Source: Streptomyces sp. MZ04
Lineage (GTDB): Bacteria; Actinomycetota; Actinomycetes; Streptomycetales; Streptomycetaceae
Assembly: GCF_004684775.1 (NCBI RefSeq)
Contig: NZ_SRIC01000002.1
Span: forward strand, 62,001 to 126,000
Length of the DNA stretch: 64,000 bases
Reading direction: 5' to 3'
The position numbers and the translations under genes are program-made. The notes below the pieces were generated by a model. The model had not been told where the DNA came from. It did not search any database and was given only the letters and a program-made list of their open reading frames with translations. Each line of letters opens with the position of its first letter. Positions within the stretch are counted from its first letter, which is position 1. Shown piece after piece: positions 56,985-64,000 of the stretch.

Positions 56985-57217
56985 TGCACCGCAGAAACGA
57001 TCAGTGGACGGGCTGGTGCCAGCTCGTCATCGTCGCGGGGCCGACGCGTGCCGCACTATCGGCGCCAGGAGTGCTTGGTGAAGCGGGGCTGCGGGTGCAC
57101 CCGCAGCGCGGCGAAACCGAAACCTTCCGCGCCGATGAATTATCTCCCCATGCCCTGCTCACCCTGGTGCGCGCAGAGACCACACGCCTGGGCGCCACAG
57201 TCGAGGGCGAGGACTAG
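56985..57217 (+). CDS. small hypothetical protein, uncertain
   Basis: A frame that reads GWCQLVIVAGPTRAALSAPG, VLGEAGLRVHPQRGETETFR, ADELSPHALLTLVRAETTRL, GATVEGED has coding-like composition, but no clear start and no recognised family. Its end overlaps the convergent gene at 57214 by 4 bp. Confidence 0.3.
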
Positions 57218-57804
57218 ATTCCCGGATCCAGCACATTTTCCATGCCCTGCACCAGCATCTGCCGAAAACGCCCCTCGCCGAACATTTCGCCGATCACCAT
57301 GCCCGGAAACTCGATCGGCTCGGTGCGGCCCTCCAGAGCCACCCGCACCCGCCACCGTTCCCCATGGTGCTCGACCAGCACCTCTGCCCACTCGCGCGTC
57401 GGCACATCCACCCCGCACAGTTCCGGGCCGCCTTGCGGTCCGTAGCCTCGGAACGAGTGAAGGAACGGCAACTCGCCCACCAGCCACGCGAGATGAGCCC
57501 ACGGCGGCGAACTCGGAAGCGGCATCCCTCCGGGCTCCGCCTCGGCCTGCTCGGGCGGCAGCCCGCCGTCCGCGCGCACCACAACCCGCGGATCAGGCCC
57601 GGGCACGTGACGGAACGCGCACGTGCTCGACTCGAGGTCGACATGCCGCAGCTCCAGGCCCCGCGGCCCCGCCTCGAACGCCAGCTCCGACACCTCCCCC
57701 AGGAACCGCGCGACCTGTTCATCCCGCGCGTCCTGCTCGCTGGTGTCCGGCTCCGGTTCCCCCAGCGGCTCGTACGAGGCCGCGTACTTCGTCTTCTTAC
57801 CCAC
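57214..57804 (-). CDS. hypothetical soluble protein
   Basis: 196 residues from GTG 57804 with GGAAAGGGG upstream. A basic start (GKKTKYAASYEPLGEPEPDT) is followed by VARFLGEVSELAFEAGPRGL, DPRVVVRADGGLPP, WAHLAWLVGELPFLHSFRGY, WAEVLVEHHGERWRVRVALE, IGEMFGEGRFRQMLVQGME. Looks complete and conserved, but I know no function. Confidence 0.6.
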   Translation of the reverse strand: MGKKTKYAASYEPLGEPEPDTSEQDARDEQVARFLGEVSELAFEAGPRGLELRHVDLESSTCAFRHVPGPDPRVVVRADGGLPPEQAEAEPGGMPLPSSPPWAHLAWLVGELPFLHSFRGYGPQGGPELCGVDVPTREWAEVLVEHHGERWRVRVALEGRTEPIEFPGMVIGEMFGEGRFRQMLVQGMENVLDPGI

Positions 57805-57829
57805 CCTGGCCCCTTTCCTGGTCACAAGA

Positions 57830-57862
57830 ACGCCGCTTCGGGCATCGCGCCCGAAGCGGCGT
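57830..57862 (-). terminator. 14-bp stem hairpin after the secreted-protein gene
   Basis: ACGCCGCTTCGGGC and GCCCGAAGCGGCGT pair around a 5-base loop, 23 bp past the stop of the gene ending at 57886 on the minus strand. Confidence 0.8.
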
Positions 57863-57885
57863 CTACGCTACCGATCCGGCCAGCC

Positions 57886-58599
57886 CTACGCGGCCGGCGC
57901 GTACGACGCTTCACGCGCCGCAGCCGTCATCAGCGGCTTGTACGACCCGCCGTACTTGTACGCATCCGCCGCCTTCGCTGTCACAGCGAACGTCCGCTTC
58001 AGCACCGGCTTGTATGAGCCGGTCACCACGTCACCGCTGCGCGGCATCCTCGCCGACCGCTTGTTGGCCTTCGCCAGGCCGATGCTCACCCACCCGGGGC
58101 ACCGCGTCACGCCCTGGCAGTACATGGTGATGACGCCCTTGGGCTTGCGGTCACGGCCGGAGTGCCTGATGTCCTCCTGCACCGCCAGCTTGACCTGGTA
58201 CTCCTTGACCACCCGGCACCTGCCGTTGGTGCACTTGATCTTCTGCGAGTAGCCCCAGAATGTGAACGACGTGTGCTTGGGGTGCTTCTTGGTAATCTTG
58301 TCGGTCGCTTTGTACTTCGGCGACTTGGCGATGTACTCCACCGCTGCGTACTTGGTGATGTTGTGCTTCTTCTTGACCTTCGTCCAGCCGAAGCCCTTAC
58401 CCCCGGAGTAGTAGCCCTGGCGCAGCGGCATGTTCCCCGCACGCCGATAGTCCAGCGACTTGAGGATCTTGTATTTGCCCGTGGCTGCCTTCGCCTCCAC
58501 CTGGCCCCCGTTCTGGCCAACGGCGCCGGCCTCGGCCGCCCCCAAGGACAGCAGCGATGCCGCCGCGATGCCGCCACTGATGATCTTCATGTACTTCAT
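57886..58599 (-). CDS. secreted basic protein of unknown function
   Basis: 237 residues after AAGGAGAACC. A Sec signal peptide (MKYMKIISGGIAAASLLSLG, then AAEAGA) precedes a very Lys/Tyr-rich mature domain (KILKSLDYRRAGNMPLRQGY, YSGGKGFGWTKVKKKHNITK, SFTFWGYSQKIKCTNGRCRV, VITMYCQGVTRCPGWVSIGL). Four Cys could form two disulfides. No known domain recognised. Confidence 0.7.
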   Translation of the reverse strand: MKYMKIISGGIAAASLLSLGAAEAGAVGQNGGQVEAKAATGKYKILKSLDYRRAGNMPLRQGYYSGGKGFGWTKVKKKHNITKYAAVEYIAKSPKYKATDKITKKHPKHTSFTFWGYSQKIKCTNGRCRVVKEYQVKLAVQEDIRHSGRDRKPKGVITMYCQGVTRCPGWVSIGLAKANKRSARMPRSGDVVTGSYKPVLKRTFAVTAKAADAYKYGGSYKPLMTAAAREASYAPAA

Positions 58600-58938
58600 G
58601 GGTTCTCCTTCGCACTCGCCACCCGTGCTCCCCCCCTGGCGGGGCGTGGTCAGAACGATCAACCTAGGAACGGGCATGGCACAGCGTCTATTGACTCTTC
58701 AGGCACTGCCCTCAAGGGAGCCCCCGCACAACGCCCCGCCACCTCAGCCCGACAGGGTTACAGGGAGAATCGCTGACCTGCGCAAACGCGGACAGGGAGA
58801 GCGTGTAACTCGGCGGTACGCGCGCGATACGCGAAGGCAGGGGCATCTGTCATCGCCGTAAGGAGTCATGACGGACAACGAGTGGGTTCATGTCCCCTGC
58901 GGAGGTGTAGCCGGGGCGAGTTGCTCTGTGGCCTGAGG

Positions 58939-59006
58939 GTAGATCCCGTCCATGCAGCTTTCGGGGAGGCAGCATGGACGGGATCTACCGCGAGCTCCCC
59001 GAAAGC
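58939..59006. other. interleaved inverted repeats (A-B-A'-B')
   Basis: A is GTAGATCCCGTCCATGC (58939-58955) and its exact complement is at 58972-58988. B is GCTTTCGGGGAG (58957-58968) and its exact complement is at 58995-59006. The arms interlock, so RNA could form a pseudoknot or switch between two hairpins. A tiny 24-codon frame (MDGIYRELPESAPALPNTPN...) starts inside A'. No gene was recognised between 58600 and 59052 otherwise. Confidence 0.75.
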
Positions 59007-59052
59007 GCCCCGGCGCTCCCCAACACCCCAAACACGCCCGCCAGTTGATCTG

Positions 59053-59229
59053 CTACACCATCACAAGGGACACGACCTGCGGCCACCCCGCCCGTCGTTG
59101 TCCTTGTAGCGCTCGGCGAGTTCCCGCCCCCTCCAGGCCGTCCGTCAACTCCCTGAGAAATCGAGCGAGTTCGTTCGCCGCCTCGCTCGCGCCCTTCTGG
59201 GCCCCCTGGGGGCGCCCTGCCCTGGCCAT
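59053..59229 (-). pseudogene. second copy of the HTH-like gene, truncated
   Basis: MARAGRPQGAQKGASEAANE, LARFLRELTDGL matches the gene at 47083, then a 1-base shift gives a nonsense tail. The homologous remainder is missing beyond the duplicated block. Confidence 0.6.
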
Positions 59230-59417
59230 GTCCCTCCCGTTGTCCGCGGACAACCGTCGTTGTCCGCCCCTTCACACCCCACCGGCCTGCGCTTTCGCAC
59301 GTGCGCCGCCCCCGGCCAACCGCCGTCGTCGAGCAACGTGGGCGGCGTACCGAGTGGCGTACCGGCCCGTCCCGTTCCGCCCAGGATCGCCTACGACCCT
59401 GCGGGATGCGCGACGTG
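59078..59417 (+). repeat. 340-bp direct repeat, copy 2
   Basis: Partner of 46932-47269, about 12.1 kb away, same orientation. More diverged from its partner than the 450-bp pair, so this is an older duplication or a separately acquired family member. Confidence 0.9.
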
Positions 59418-59482
59418 CCCACTTCGAACGCGGCGAGCTCCTCGAACGCCCCGAGAGCCTCGCGGCATAAGGTCAGACCACC

Positions 59483-59806
59483 ATGACCGACTACGACACC
59501 TACGGCACCAGCACACACACCGCGAGTGAACTGGTCCGCCTCGTCACCGGCCACCTCGATGTGGTCTTCACCGAGCGCGAAAGTGACTACCGGGGCGTCT
59601 ACCACCTCGCCCAGGGCACTTACGGACGTATCGAGATCCAGCCGAACGCTATTCCCGGCGATGACGGCCAGGACGACCTCTACACCCCGGAACACCCGGC
59701 GGTCCGGATCCTCTTGCTCACCGACACGCCGGCCCCAGAGCCCGCCCTGCACACCCGCCTGGGCGCCATCCAAGGTCTCGTGCACCTGGGCCGCGAATCA
59801 TGGTGA
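59483..59806 (+). CDS. small hypothetical protein
   Basis: 107 residues: MTDYDTYGTSTHTASELVRL, VTGHLDVVFTERESDYRGVY, HLAQGTYGRIEIQPNAIPGD, EHPAVRILLLTDTPAPEPAL. Compact alpha/beta protein; it resembles accessory proteins seen beside toxin or plasmid genes in Streptomyces, but I cannot name it. It may have taken its promoter from the 340-bp repeat just upstream. Confidence 0.6.
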   Translation: MTDYDTYGTSTHTASELVRLVTGHLDVVFTERESDYRGVYHLAQGTYGRIEIQPNAIPGDDGQDDLYTPEHPAVRILLLTDTPAPEPALHTRLGAIQGLVHLGRESW

Positions 59807-60136
59807 GCCGCCGTTGATTCACAACTCTTGACAATTGCTCCGTTTTTTCACGGGTCGATCGCTACATTGCATGGCTCAACGGCAGGCCGCGACGACTGTC
59901 ACCGACAGGGCCAGCGACAGCCGCAACATGAGCACCGAGCGGCGGCGCAGCAGCCGCAAATACGCCAAATTCCCTCCGCTGTCACCAGCAGCTCACAGGC
60001 GCGAGCAGTCAGGGCCGCTGGATACCGCGTGCCGCGTCCAGAACGTCAAGGCCTCGGTGGGCACGCGGGAACTCCACTACCGCCGTCTCCAATCGGATGC
60101 CACCGCAGTCGGCGCCAGGCACGGGTGAGAGAGATC

Positions 60137-60475
60137 ATGTCCGTACGGAAGCGTCTTGCGGGGGGCGCTGCGGCCGTCGCGATAGCGGGTGCCGGGGTGG
60201 TGGCTGCACCCGCGACCGCGTCGGCCGCACCGGCCACCGTCCAGGGGGCGCTGTGTTATGCCAACGACGTGACAGGGTCCTTGGGGCACAACGGCAAGTC
60301 GATCTACTGCGAGGACATGTCGCAGTACTTCTACGGCGCGATCCTGTGCCACAAGGTGGATGGCAGCAACTACAACTACTGGCATTACGGGCCGGTGGTG
60401 GGGCCCAACGGGGCGTCCACGGTGTGGTGTGACTACGGCGCCGTAGTGATCGAATGGCGCGCCTACTTCGCGTAG
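60137..60475 (+). CDS. small secreted protein
   Basis: 112 residues after GAGAGAGATC. Signal peptide KRLAGGAAAVAIAGAGVVAA ending ASA before APATV. Mature part of about 80 residues, rich in Tyr and with four Cys (GALCYANDVTGSLGHNGKSI, YCEDMSQYFYGAILCHKVDG, STVWCDYGAVVIEWRAYFA), likely two disulfides. Function unknown. Confidence 0.7.
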   Translation: MSVRKRLAGGAAAVAIAGAGVVAAPATASAAPATVQGALCYANDVTGSLGHNGKSIYCEDMSQYFYGAILCHKVDGSNYNYWHYGPVVGPNGASTVWCDYGAVVIEWRAYFA

Positions 60476-60481
60476 CGGAGC

Positions 60482-60512
60482 GCCGGCCCCCCGGGACCCC
60501 GGGGGGGCCGGC
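60482..60512 (+). terminator. GC-rich hairpin terminator
   Basis: GCCGGCCCCCCGGG pairs with CCCGGGGGGGCCGGC with one bulged G, immediately after the stop at 60475. Confidence 0.85.
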
Positions 60513-60557
60513 GGCAGTGAGCCCGGCCGCTGACTAGTCGGACTGCCGTTAAGGATC

Positions 60558-60746
60558 TTGGCGGGAGGGGCACGCAAGGGACAGAACCCCTCGGCGGCGA
60601 GCGTCTACCAGGCGTTGGCCGAGCACGAGAGGCGGCAGGCGTACCCCGAAGCCGTCGAGCAGGCGCATGCCGACTTCGCCGCCCTCCAGGCCGGAGAACT
60701 CCCCTGCCCGCGCACGGAGACGACCGAGCCCGCCCGGCCCCGCTGA
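60558..60746 (+). CDS. very small hypothetical protein
   Basis: 62 residues from TTG 60558: ARKGQNPSAASVYQALAEHE, RRQAYPEAVEQAHADFAALQ. Helical and charged, resembling a short conserved Streptomyces family, but the poor start codon leaves doubt that it is expressed. Confidence 0.4.
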   Translation: MAGGARKGQNPSAASVYQALAEHERRQAYPEAVEQAHADFAALQAGELPCPRTETTEPARPR

Positions 60747-60759
60747 GCCTGCCCTGAAC

Positions 60760-61321
60760 TGGGCAGCAGCCGCGTACCGTTGTTTTTCCGCGAGGACTAG
60801 TGGGACCCCCGGTAGCACCCCCGGTAGCCGGGCTCGGCACCGGGACGCACCTTCGACCGGGCGGCGATCAGGTGCAGACACGCCTTGGTCAGCTCGTCCA
60901 GCACGTCACCGGAAGACTTCCGGGCGCAGCTCGAGCGGCCGCTGCGGATGGCGTCTACCTCGCCCTGAACGACCTCGCCTTCGCGAGCCCCATCACCGCC
61001 AGGGCGACCGTGTCGGACTTCGACGTGCGCCGCACGAAACTGACCGCCGAAACCGCCCACGTCGCCCTCGGAGTCCTCCGCTGATCTCGTACACGTGCCC
61101 CGGTGGAGGGCTCGGTGCCCAGGAGGCCCTTCGCTCGGGGGAGTTCGGCAGGGGGCTTTGCGGAGAGCTTTCGGGTGCTTCGCACGCCGCGGTGACACGC
61201 CTTTCCGGGGTGTGCCGACGGGCGGATTCTGCCGGTACGGGGCGGGTCGGAGTTCCTCTTCACGGCCGTGGGCGCCGTGCTCCGGCCTGGCAGGGGGTGG
61301 GTTGTGGTGCCCAGTTCGGAG
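60760..61321. other. gene scraps only
   Basis: Plus strand near 60950-61084 reads VYLALNDLAFASPITARATV, SDFDVRRTKLTAETAHVALG, a plausible protein end; minus strand near 60797-60930 reads VLDELTKACLHLIAARSKVR. Neither has a start or a known family. The remainder to 61321 shows nothing. Confidence 0.35.
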
Positions 61322-61585
61322 ATGGTCGGCAGCGTCAGCGTGGAGCAGTGCGAGCGGATCGTGGCACGGCTGCGTGGTGCGGTCGCGGAGTTGTCGAGGA
61401 GTCAGTTCATCATCGGCGACGGGGCCTTGGAGGTGTGCCCGATGCCGGATCGCGGCGGTCGGTCCGTGGGCGACGACCTGTTCGGGGTGGCGGTGTGGCT
61501 GCACCGGCTGTCGGAAGACATCTCGGTGCCCACGGTGCACCGGTCGGGGAGGAGACGACCGGCCGTAGTGGCGAACCGACTATGA
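61322..61585 (+). pseudogene. DUF6192-like protein, N-terminal fragment
   Basis: MVGSVSVEQCERIVARLRGA, VAELSRSQFIIGDGALEVCP, GDDLFGVAVWLHRLSEDI matches the start of DUF6192 proteins as I recall them, including the block that precedes the HTH helix (SEDIxVP). It ends after about 75 residues in unrelated sequence; the family is several times longer. Confidence 0.5.
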
Positions 61586-61767
61586 CGGCCAGCGCCCGGG
61601 GCCGCCGTGCCGTCGCGCTCCACGTCGCTTCTGCTGGGCTGGCGGCATAACCACGCGTACGTCGATCGATGTCAGTGCTGGCCAGCAGCCTTCCGGACGG
61701 ACGGCTCGTTGTATGACAGATGTTGTGCAAAGCCGGGGCCCGGAGGGGGCTTTGACCAGGGGTGGCT

Positions 61768-61860
61768 TTGTAGGTGACGGTTGACTCCACTTGTAGGTCA
61801 GTTCTGACTCCACCCGGGCCTGGGGGACCCGATTTTTTTGTAGGTGAGAAATGACTCCAC
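61768..61860. repeat. three 23-bp repeats, insertion-sequence-end-like
   Basis: TTGTAGGT-n(7)-TGACTCCAC occurs at 61768, 61791 and 61838. Conserved outer halves with a variable middle, in multiple copies, is how IS21-family ends look. No IstA/IstB gene is adjacent. Confidence 0.75.
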
Positions 61861-61953
61861 CTGGCGGGCCCCGCTGCGACGGATTGAGCCCGTGCCGGGT
61901 CAGGGGCAACTAGACCGCCTACATCTCCAGCCGCAAAGACCCCTGGGACCTGC

Positions 61954-63084
61954 TCAGCTGCGTCGTGACCTGTCCTTATGGAGGGCCCGGCGGAGCGCCT
62001 CCAACGGGTACGGGGTCTCCCTGTTCTCGTCCTGGATCTTGCCGTAGAAGTCCGTCATCACTGCGGCGAGCGGTGCATGGCGGGAGAGGATCGCCCTGGC
62101 CTTTTGCGGTCCGTCCGGCGGATCCTCCCCTTCCGCGCATGCGCGGATAAGTGCCTCGCGGTCTTTCCGCTCGTAGCCGTATAGAGCTGTGATCAGCCTG
62201 TTCACCAGCCAGCTGCGCGTGTAGCAGCGATCGTAGGTCCTGTGCAGTTCGAAGAAGCTGGTCTCGGACGCGGACAGATCGAAGTGGGAGGAGACGGCGA
62301 GGCCGTAGTCGGCGAAGTAAAGGCGTCGGCCGTCGACCAGGATGTTCTGAAAATGGGCGTCGAAGTGCAGGAGCCCGCGAGCGTCCATGAAGGACGTGCC
62401 GGCCTCCAACTCGCCCTCCACCAGGGAACAAGCCCGGTCGGCAGACTCTTCACCAGCCTGCACCTGCTCGGTAAGCCACTCGTCGAGCGTCTGGGGGATG
62501 TACTCCAGGAACAGCGCGAGACTCGCAGAGGACTGCTCAAGGGCCTCGATACGACGGCGTACCTCCGGCCCGCCTCCCCAATAGGCCACGACCCGCTCCA
62601 CGTCCGCGAGTTCCTCGGGAAGCACGGCCGTGTCCGGCAGCACGCGCCAGTGGTACATCATCGGGAACCCTTGGTACTGCCCTCCGAGCACCCAGTTCGT
62701 CGTCATGGTGTGAACGGCGAGCTCCCGCCACGCCCCGAAACCAGGCCCCCCACCGACGCCGTACTGGCAGAAGGTGGGAATCCCGAACAGGTTGGCCGTG
62801 GACCGTGCATGCTCCGGCAGCCGCTCCATATCCGTGAGCGGCACCTGCTTCACGAAGACCGGCTTCCCGTTAACCTCCAGCAGCGCAGACCTCCCGCCGA
62901 TACCGGAGCCAAGCGGCATGGCGGCGTCCACGAGCTCGCCCAGTCGGCGATCACTTCGCAGGGCGAGGGAGGTGGAGACTGTGCTGTAGGCGGCCAAGCG
63001 CGCGTCTTCTGACATATCGGGATGCTCGACCGCCACCTGCATCGGAATGCCGACCTCATTTCCATCATGCACGCGAGTGCCCAT
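61954..63084 (-). CDS. protein-kinase-like protein
   Basis: 376 residues with a degenerate kinase fold. A glycine-rich loop-like GSGIGGRSALLEVNGKPVFV with Lys in FVKQVPLTD, a catalytic loop LLHFDAHFQNILVDG (H-x-D-x4-N) and a metal site YFADYGLAVS (DYG for DFG). The C-terminal part is helical (RSWLVNRLITALYGYERKDR). Known as an uncharacterised Streptomyces kinase family; targets unknown. The ATG at 63084 was chosen; one at 63042 (MQVAVEHPDMS) is also possible. Confidence 0.75.
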   Translation of the reverse strand: MGTRVHDGNEVGIPMQVAVEHPDMSEDARLAAYSTVSTSLALRSDRRLGELVDAAMPLGSGIGGRSALLEVNGKPVFVKQVPLTDMERLPEHARSTANLFGIPTFCQYGVGGGPGFGAWRELAVHTMTTNWVLGGQYQGFPMMYHWRVLPDTAVLPEELADVERVVAYWGGGPEVRRRIEALEQSSASLALFLEYIPQTLDEWLTEQVQAGEESADRACSLVEGELEAGTSFMDARGLLHFDAHFQNILVDGRRLYFADYGLAVSSHFDLSASETSFFELHRTYDRCYTRSWLVNRLITALYGYERKDREALIRACAEGEDPPDGPQKARAILSRHAPLAAVMTDFYGKIQDENRETPYPLEALRRALHKDRSRRS

Positions 63085-63197
63085 CAGCTGCTGCCTCTGC
63101 ACTGTAGATGGAGGTCGATGAGGAGATGAGCGGAGTCGACGGACTGGGCAGGTTGCAGGGCAGCCCCACCAACTCTCGAAGGATGCGGAGATCAGGC

Positions 63198-64000
63198 TCA
63201 GCTGAAGCGATTCGACGCCTGACCGCTCGGTTCTGCCCGGCAAGTCGAGGACTGGGGAGGGGCGCCGACGCGCCCGGCCCGTAGGACGGCGCCGTCTTCT
63301 TCAGCCTGCGGCGACCGCGGCGGCCTTCTGTTCGGCGCGGGCGCGGGTGGCGGCCAGACGGTAGGAGGATCTGCGCGAAGGCTCGGACGAGGTGGTCGGC
63401 GGCGGATGCGGCGTCGGCGGCGGGGCCGCAGGCAGTGGCTGAGGATCCGATAAGTGCCCTGGTGGCCCAGCTCTTTGAGCTCGGCACGCAGACGGACGGC
63501 GTTCGTGCAGCCTTCCGTCCACGGTGTGTCCACGTAGGGCTTGTAGGGGTCGAGCTGGGTGCGGCGGGGCTGGTGGCGTCCGGTCAGCAGCTGTTCGGCG
63601 AAATCGGCGCGGGCAGCCCGGCGGACAATGTTGCCGCCCACGTGCAATTCCCGGGCGATCTCGCGGATGCCGTGTACCTGGTCGAGGAGAGCATGGACGA
63701 CCCGGTGGCGTCCGCGGATACGGGCCTCGATGAGGGAGATCTCCCTCGTCGTGTCCTGCTCGTCGGCGAAGGAGATGTGCACGATGCCGTTCTCGTCGGC
63801 GTCGGGTGGCTTCAGGCAGGCGTTGTGCCGGCGCACGCAGCGTTCCACCGCGGTGGCGAGGTTCTGCCAGAGGTGGAAGGGATCGGCGACCTGAACAGCC
63901 TGGGGCGCCCCGGTGCGAGCGCCGTCGGCGTAGGCGCCGGCCCGGTCCCGGCAGATGATCTCGGGGCCGGGGTGTTCACGCAGCCACGCGGCCAGGGTCT
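63198..64000 (-). mobile_element. ISL3-family transposase, cut by the window edge
   Basis: From the right edge on the minus strand: AWLREHPGPEIICRDRAGAY, QVADPFHLWQNLATAVERCV, the ISL3 catalytic region, then an inserted HTH part (RIRGRHRVVHALLDQVHGIR, EIARELHVGGNIVRRAARAD) and LKELGHQGTYRIL. After about 63420 the frame decays into Pro/Arg-rich sequence, so the C-terminus is damaged or frameshifted. Confidence 0.75.

Noticed and set aside
42109-61117. About 30-bp similarity (GATCTCGTACACG...CGGTGGAG) between 42.1 kb and 61.1 kb
   Set aside because: Short and imperfect; most likely two relics of the same small gene family rather than a functional site.

Overview
The window is high-GC DNA with the gene style of Streptomyces or a close actinomycete. 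Supporting families include a TipA-type MerR regulator, an ECF sigma factor with a CU044_5270-type partner, a DUF6368 relic, a peptidase-inhibitor-I36 protein, and ISKra4, IS1182, IS3, IS5 and ISL3 transposases. It reads like an unstable accessory stretch such as a chromosome arm, an island or a large plasmid: about 40 intact genes sit among many broken genes, truncated insertion sequences and duplicated segments. No rRNA, tRNA or CRISPR array was recognised.

Layout. 0.2-2.1 kb: a cyclodipeptide synthase and a CYP121-like P450, overlapping by 4 bp (a compact cyclodipeptide pathway), divergent from an SRPBCC gene and followed by a TipA-like regulator. 4.3-9.8 kb: a large HTH/coiled-coil/helical-repeat protein, a small membrane protein, a membrane alpha/beta-hydrolase and a nucleotidyltransferase. 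9.8-17.2 kb: a decayed recombinase, a GNAT, small proteins, an I36 inhibitor-like protein and transposase relics. 17.4-19.0 kb: ECF sigma plus partner behind a 9-copy 7-bp repeat. 19.6-20.4 kb: a mosaic of gene scraps. 20.4-23.8 kb: a CdsA-like enzyme, a GNAT-aminotransferase fusion and a HIT protein. 24.1-27.1 kb: a broken ISKra4 transposase running into a GH20 hexosaminidase. 27.2-29.6 kb: an APH-like kinase and a MerR/MBL divergent pair. 30-33.3 kb: an IS graveyard. 33.4-39.5 kb: an IclR-FAH-MBL-HTH block with IS3-type left ends on both sides. 39.5-46.8 kb: more relics around a few intact genes. 47.4-48.1 kb: three tiny secreted or membrane proteins, two of them duplicated from 14.5 kb. 48.8-56.2 kb: an F420-type oxidoreductase, a broken sensor kinase with an intact response regulator, a DnaE2-like fragment, an orphan contractile-tail-sheath homologue and a response regulator with an in-frame amber codon. 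57-63 kb: small secreted and hypothetical proteins and a kinase-like protein; an ISL3 transposase runs off the right edge.

The strongest unifying signal is a set of about ten perfect or near-perfect short tandem repeats with units of 4, 6, 7 or 9 bp. Several are in-frame expansions of a motif that is much shorter in the protein family: Val-Ile in the ISKra4 transposase, His-Leu in the GH20 barrel, Val-Lys in the IS5 transposase, Asn-Asp-Asp in a small hypothetical protein. Frameshifts are also frequent, so base-level sequencing error cannot be excluded for some pseudogene calls. The most coherent biological candidates are the cyclodipeptide pair, the IclR-linked 19-bp repeated motif, and the orphan sheath gene followed by the amber-interrupted regulator.
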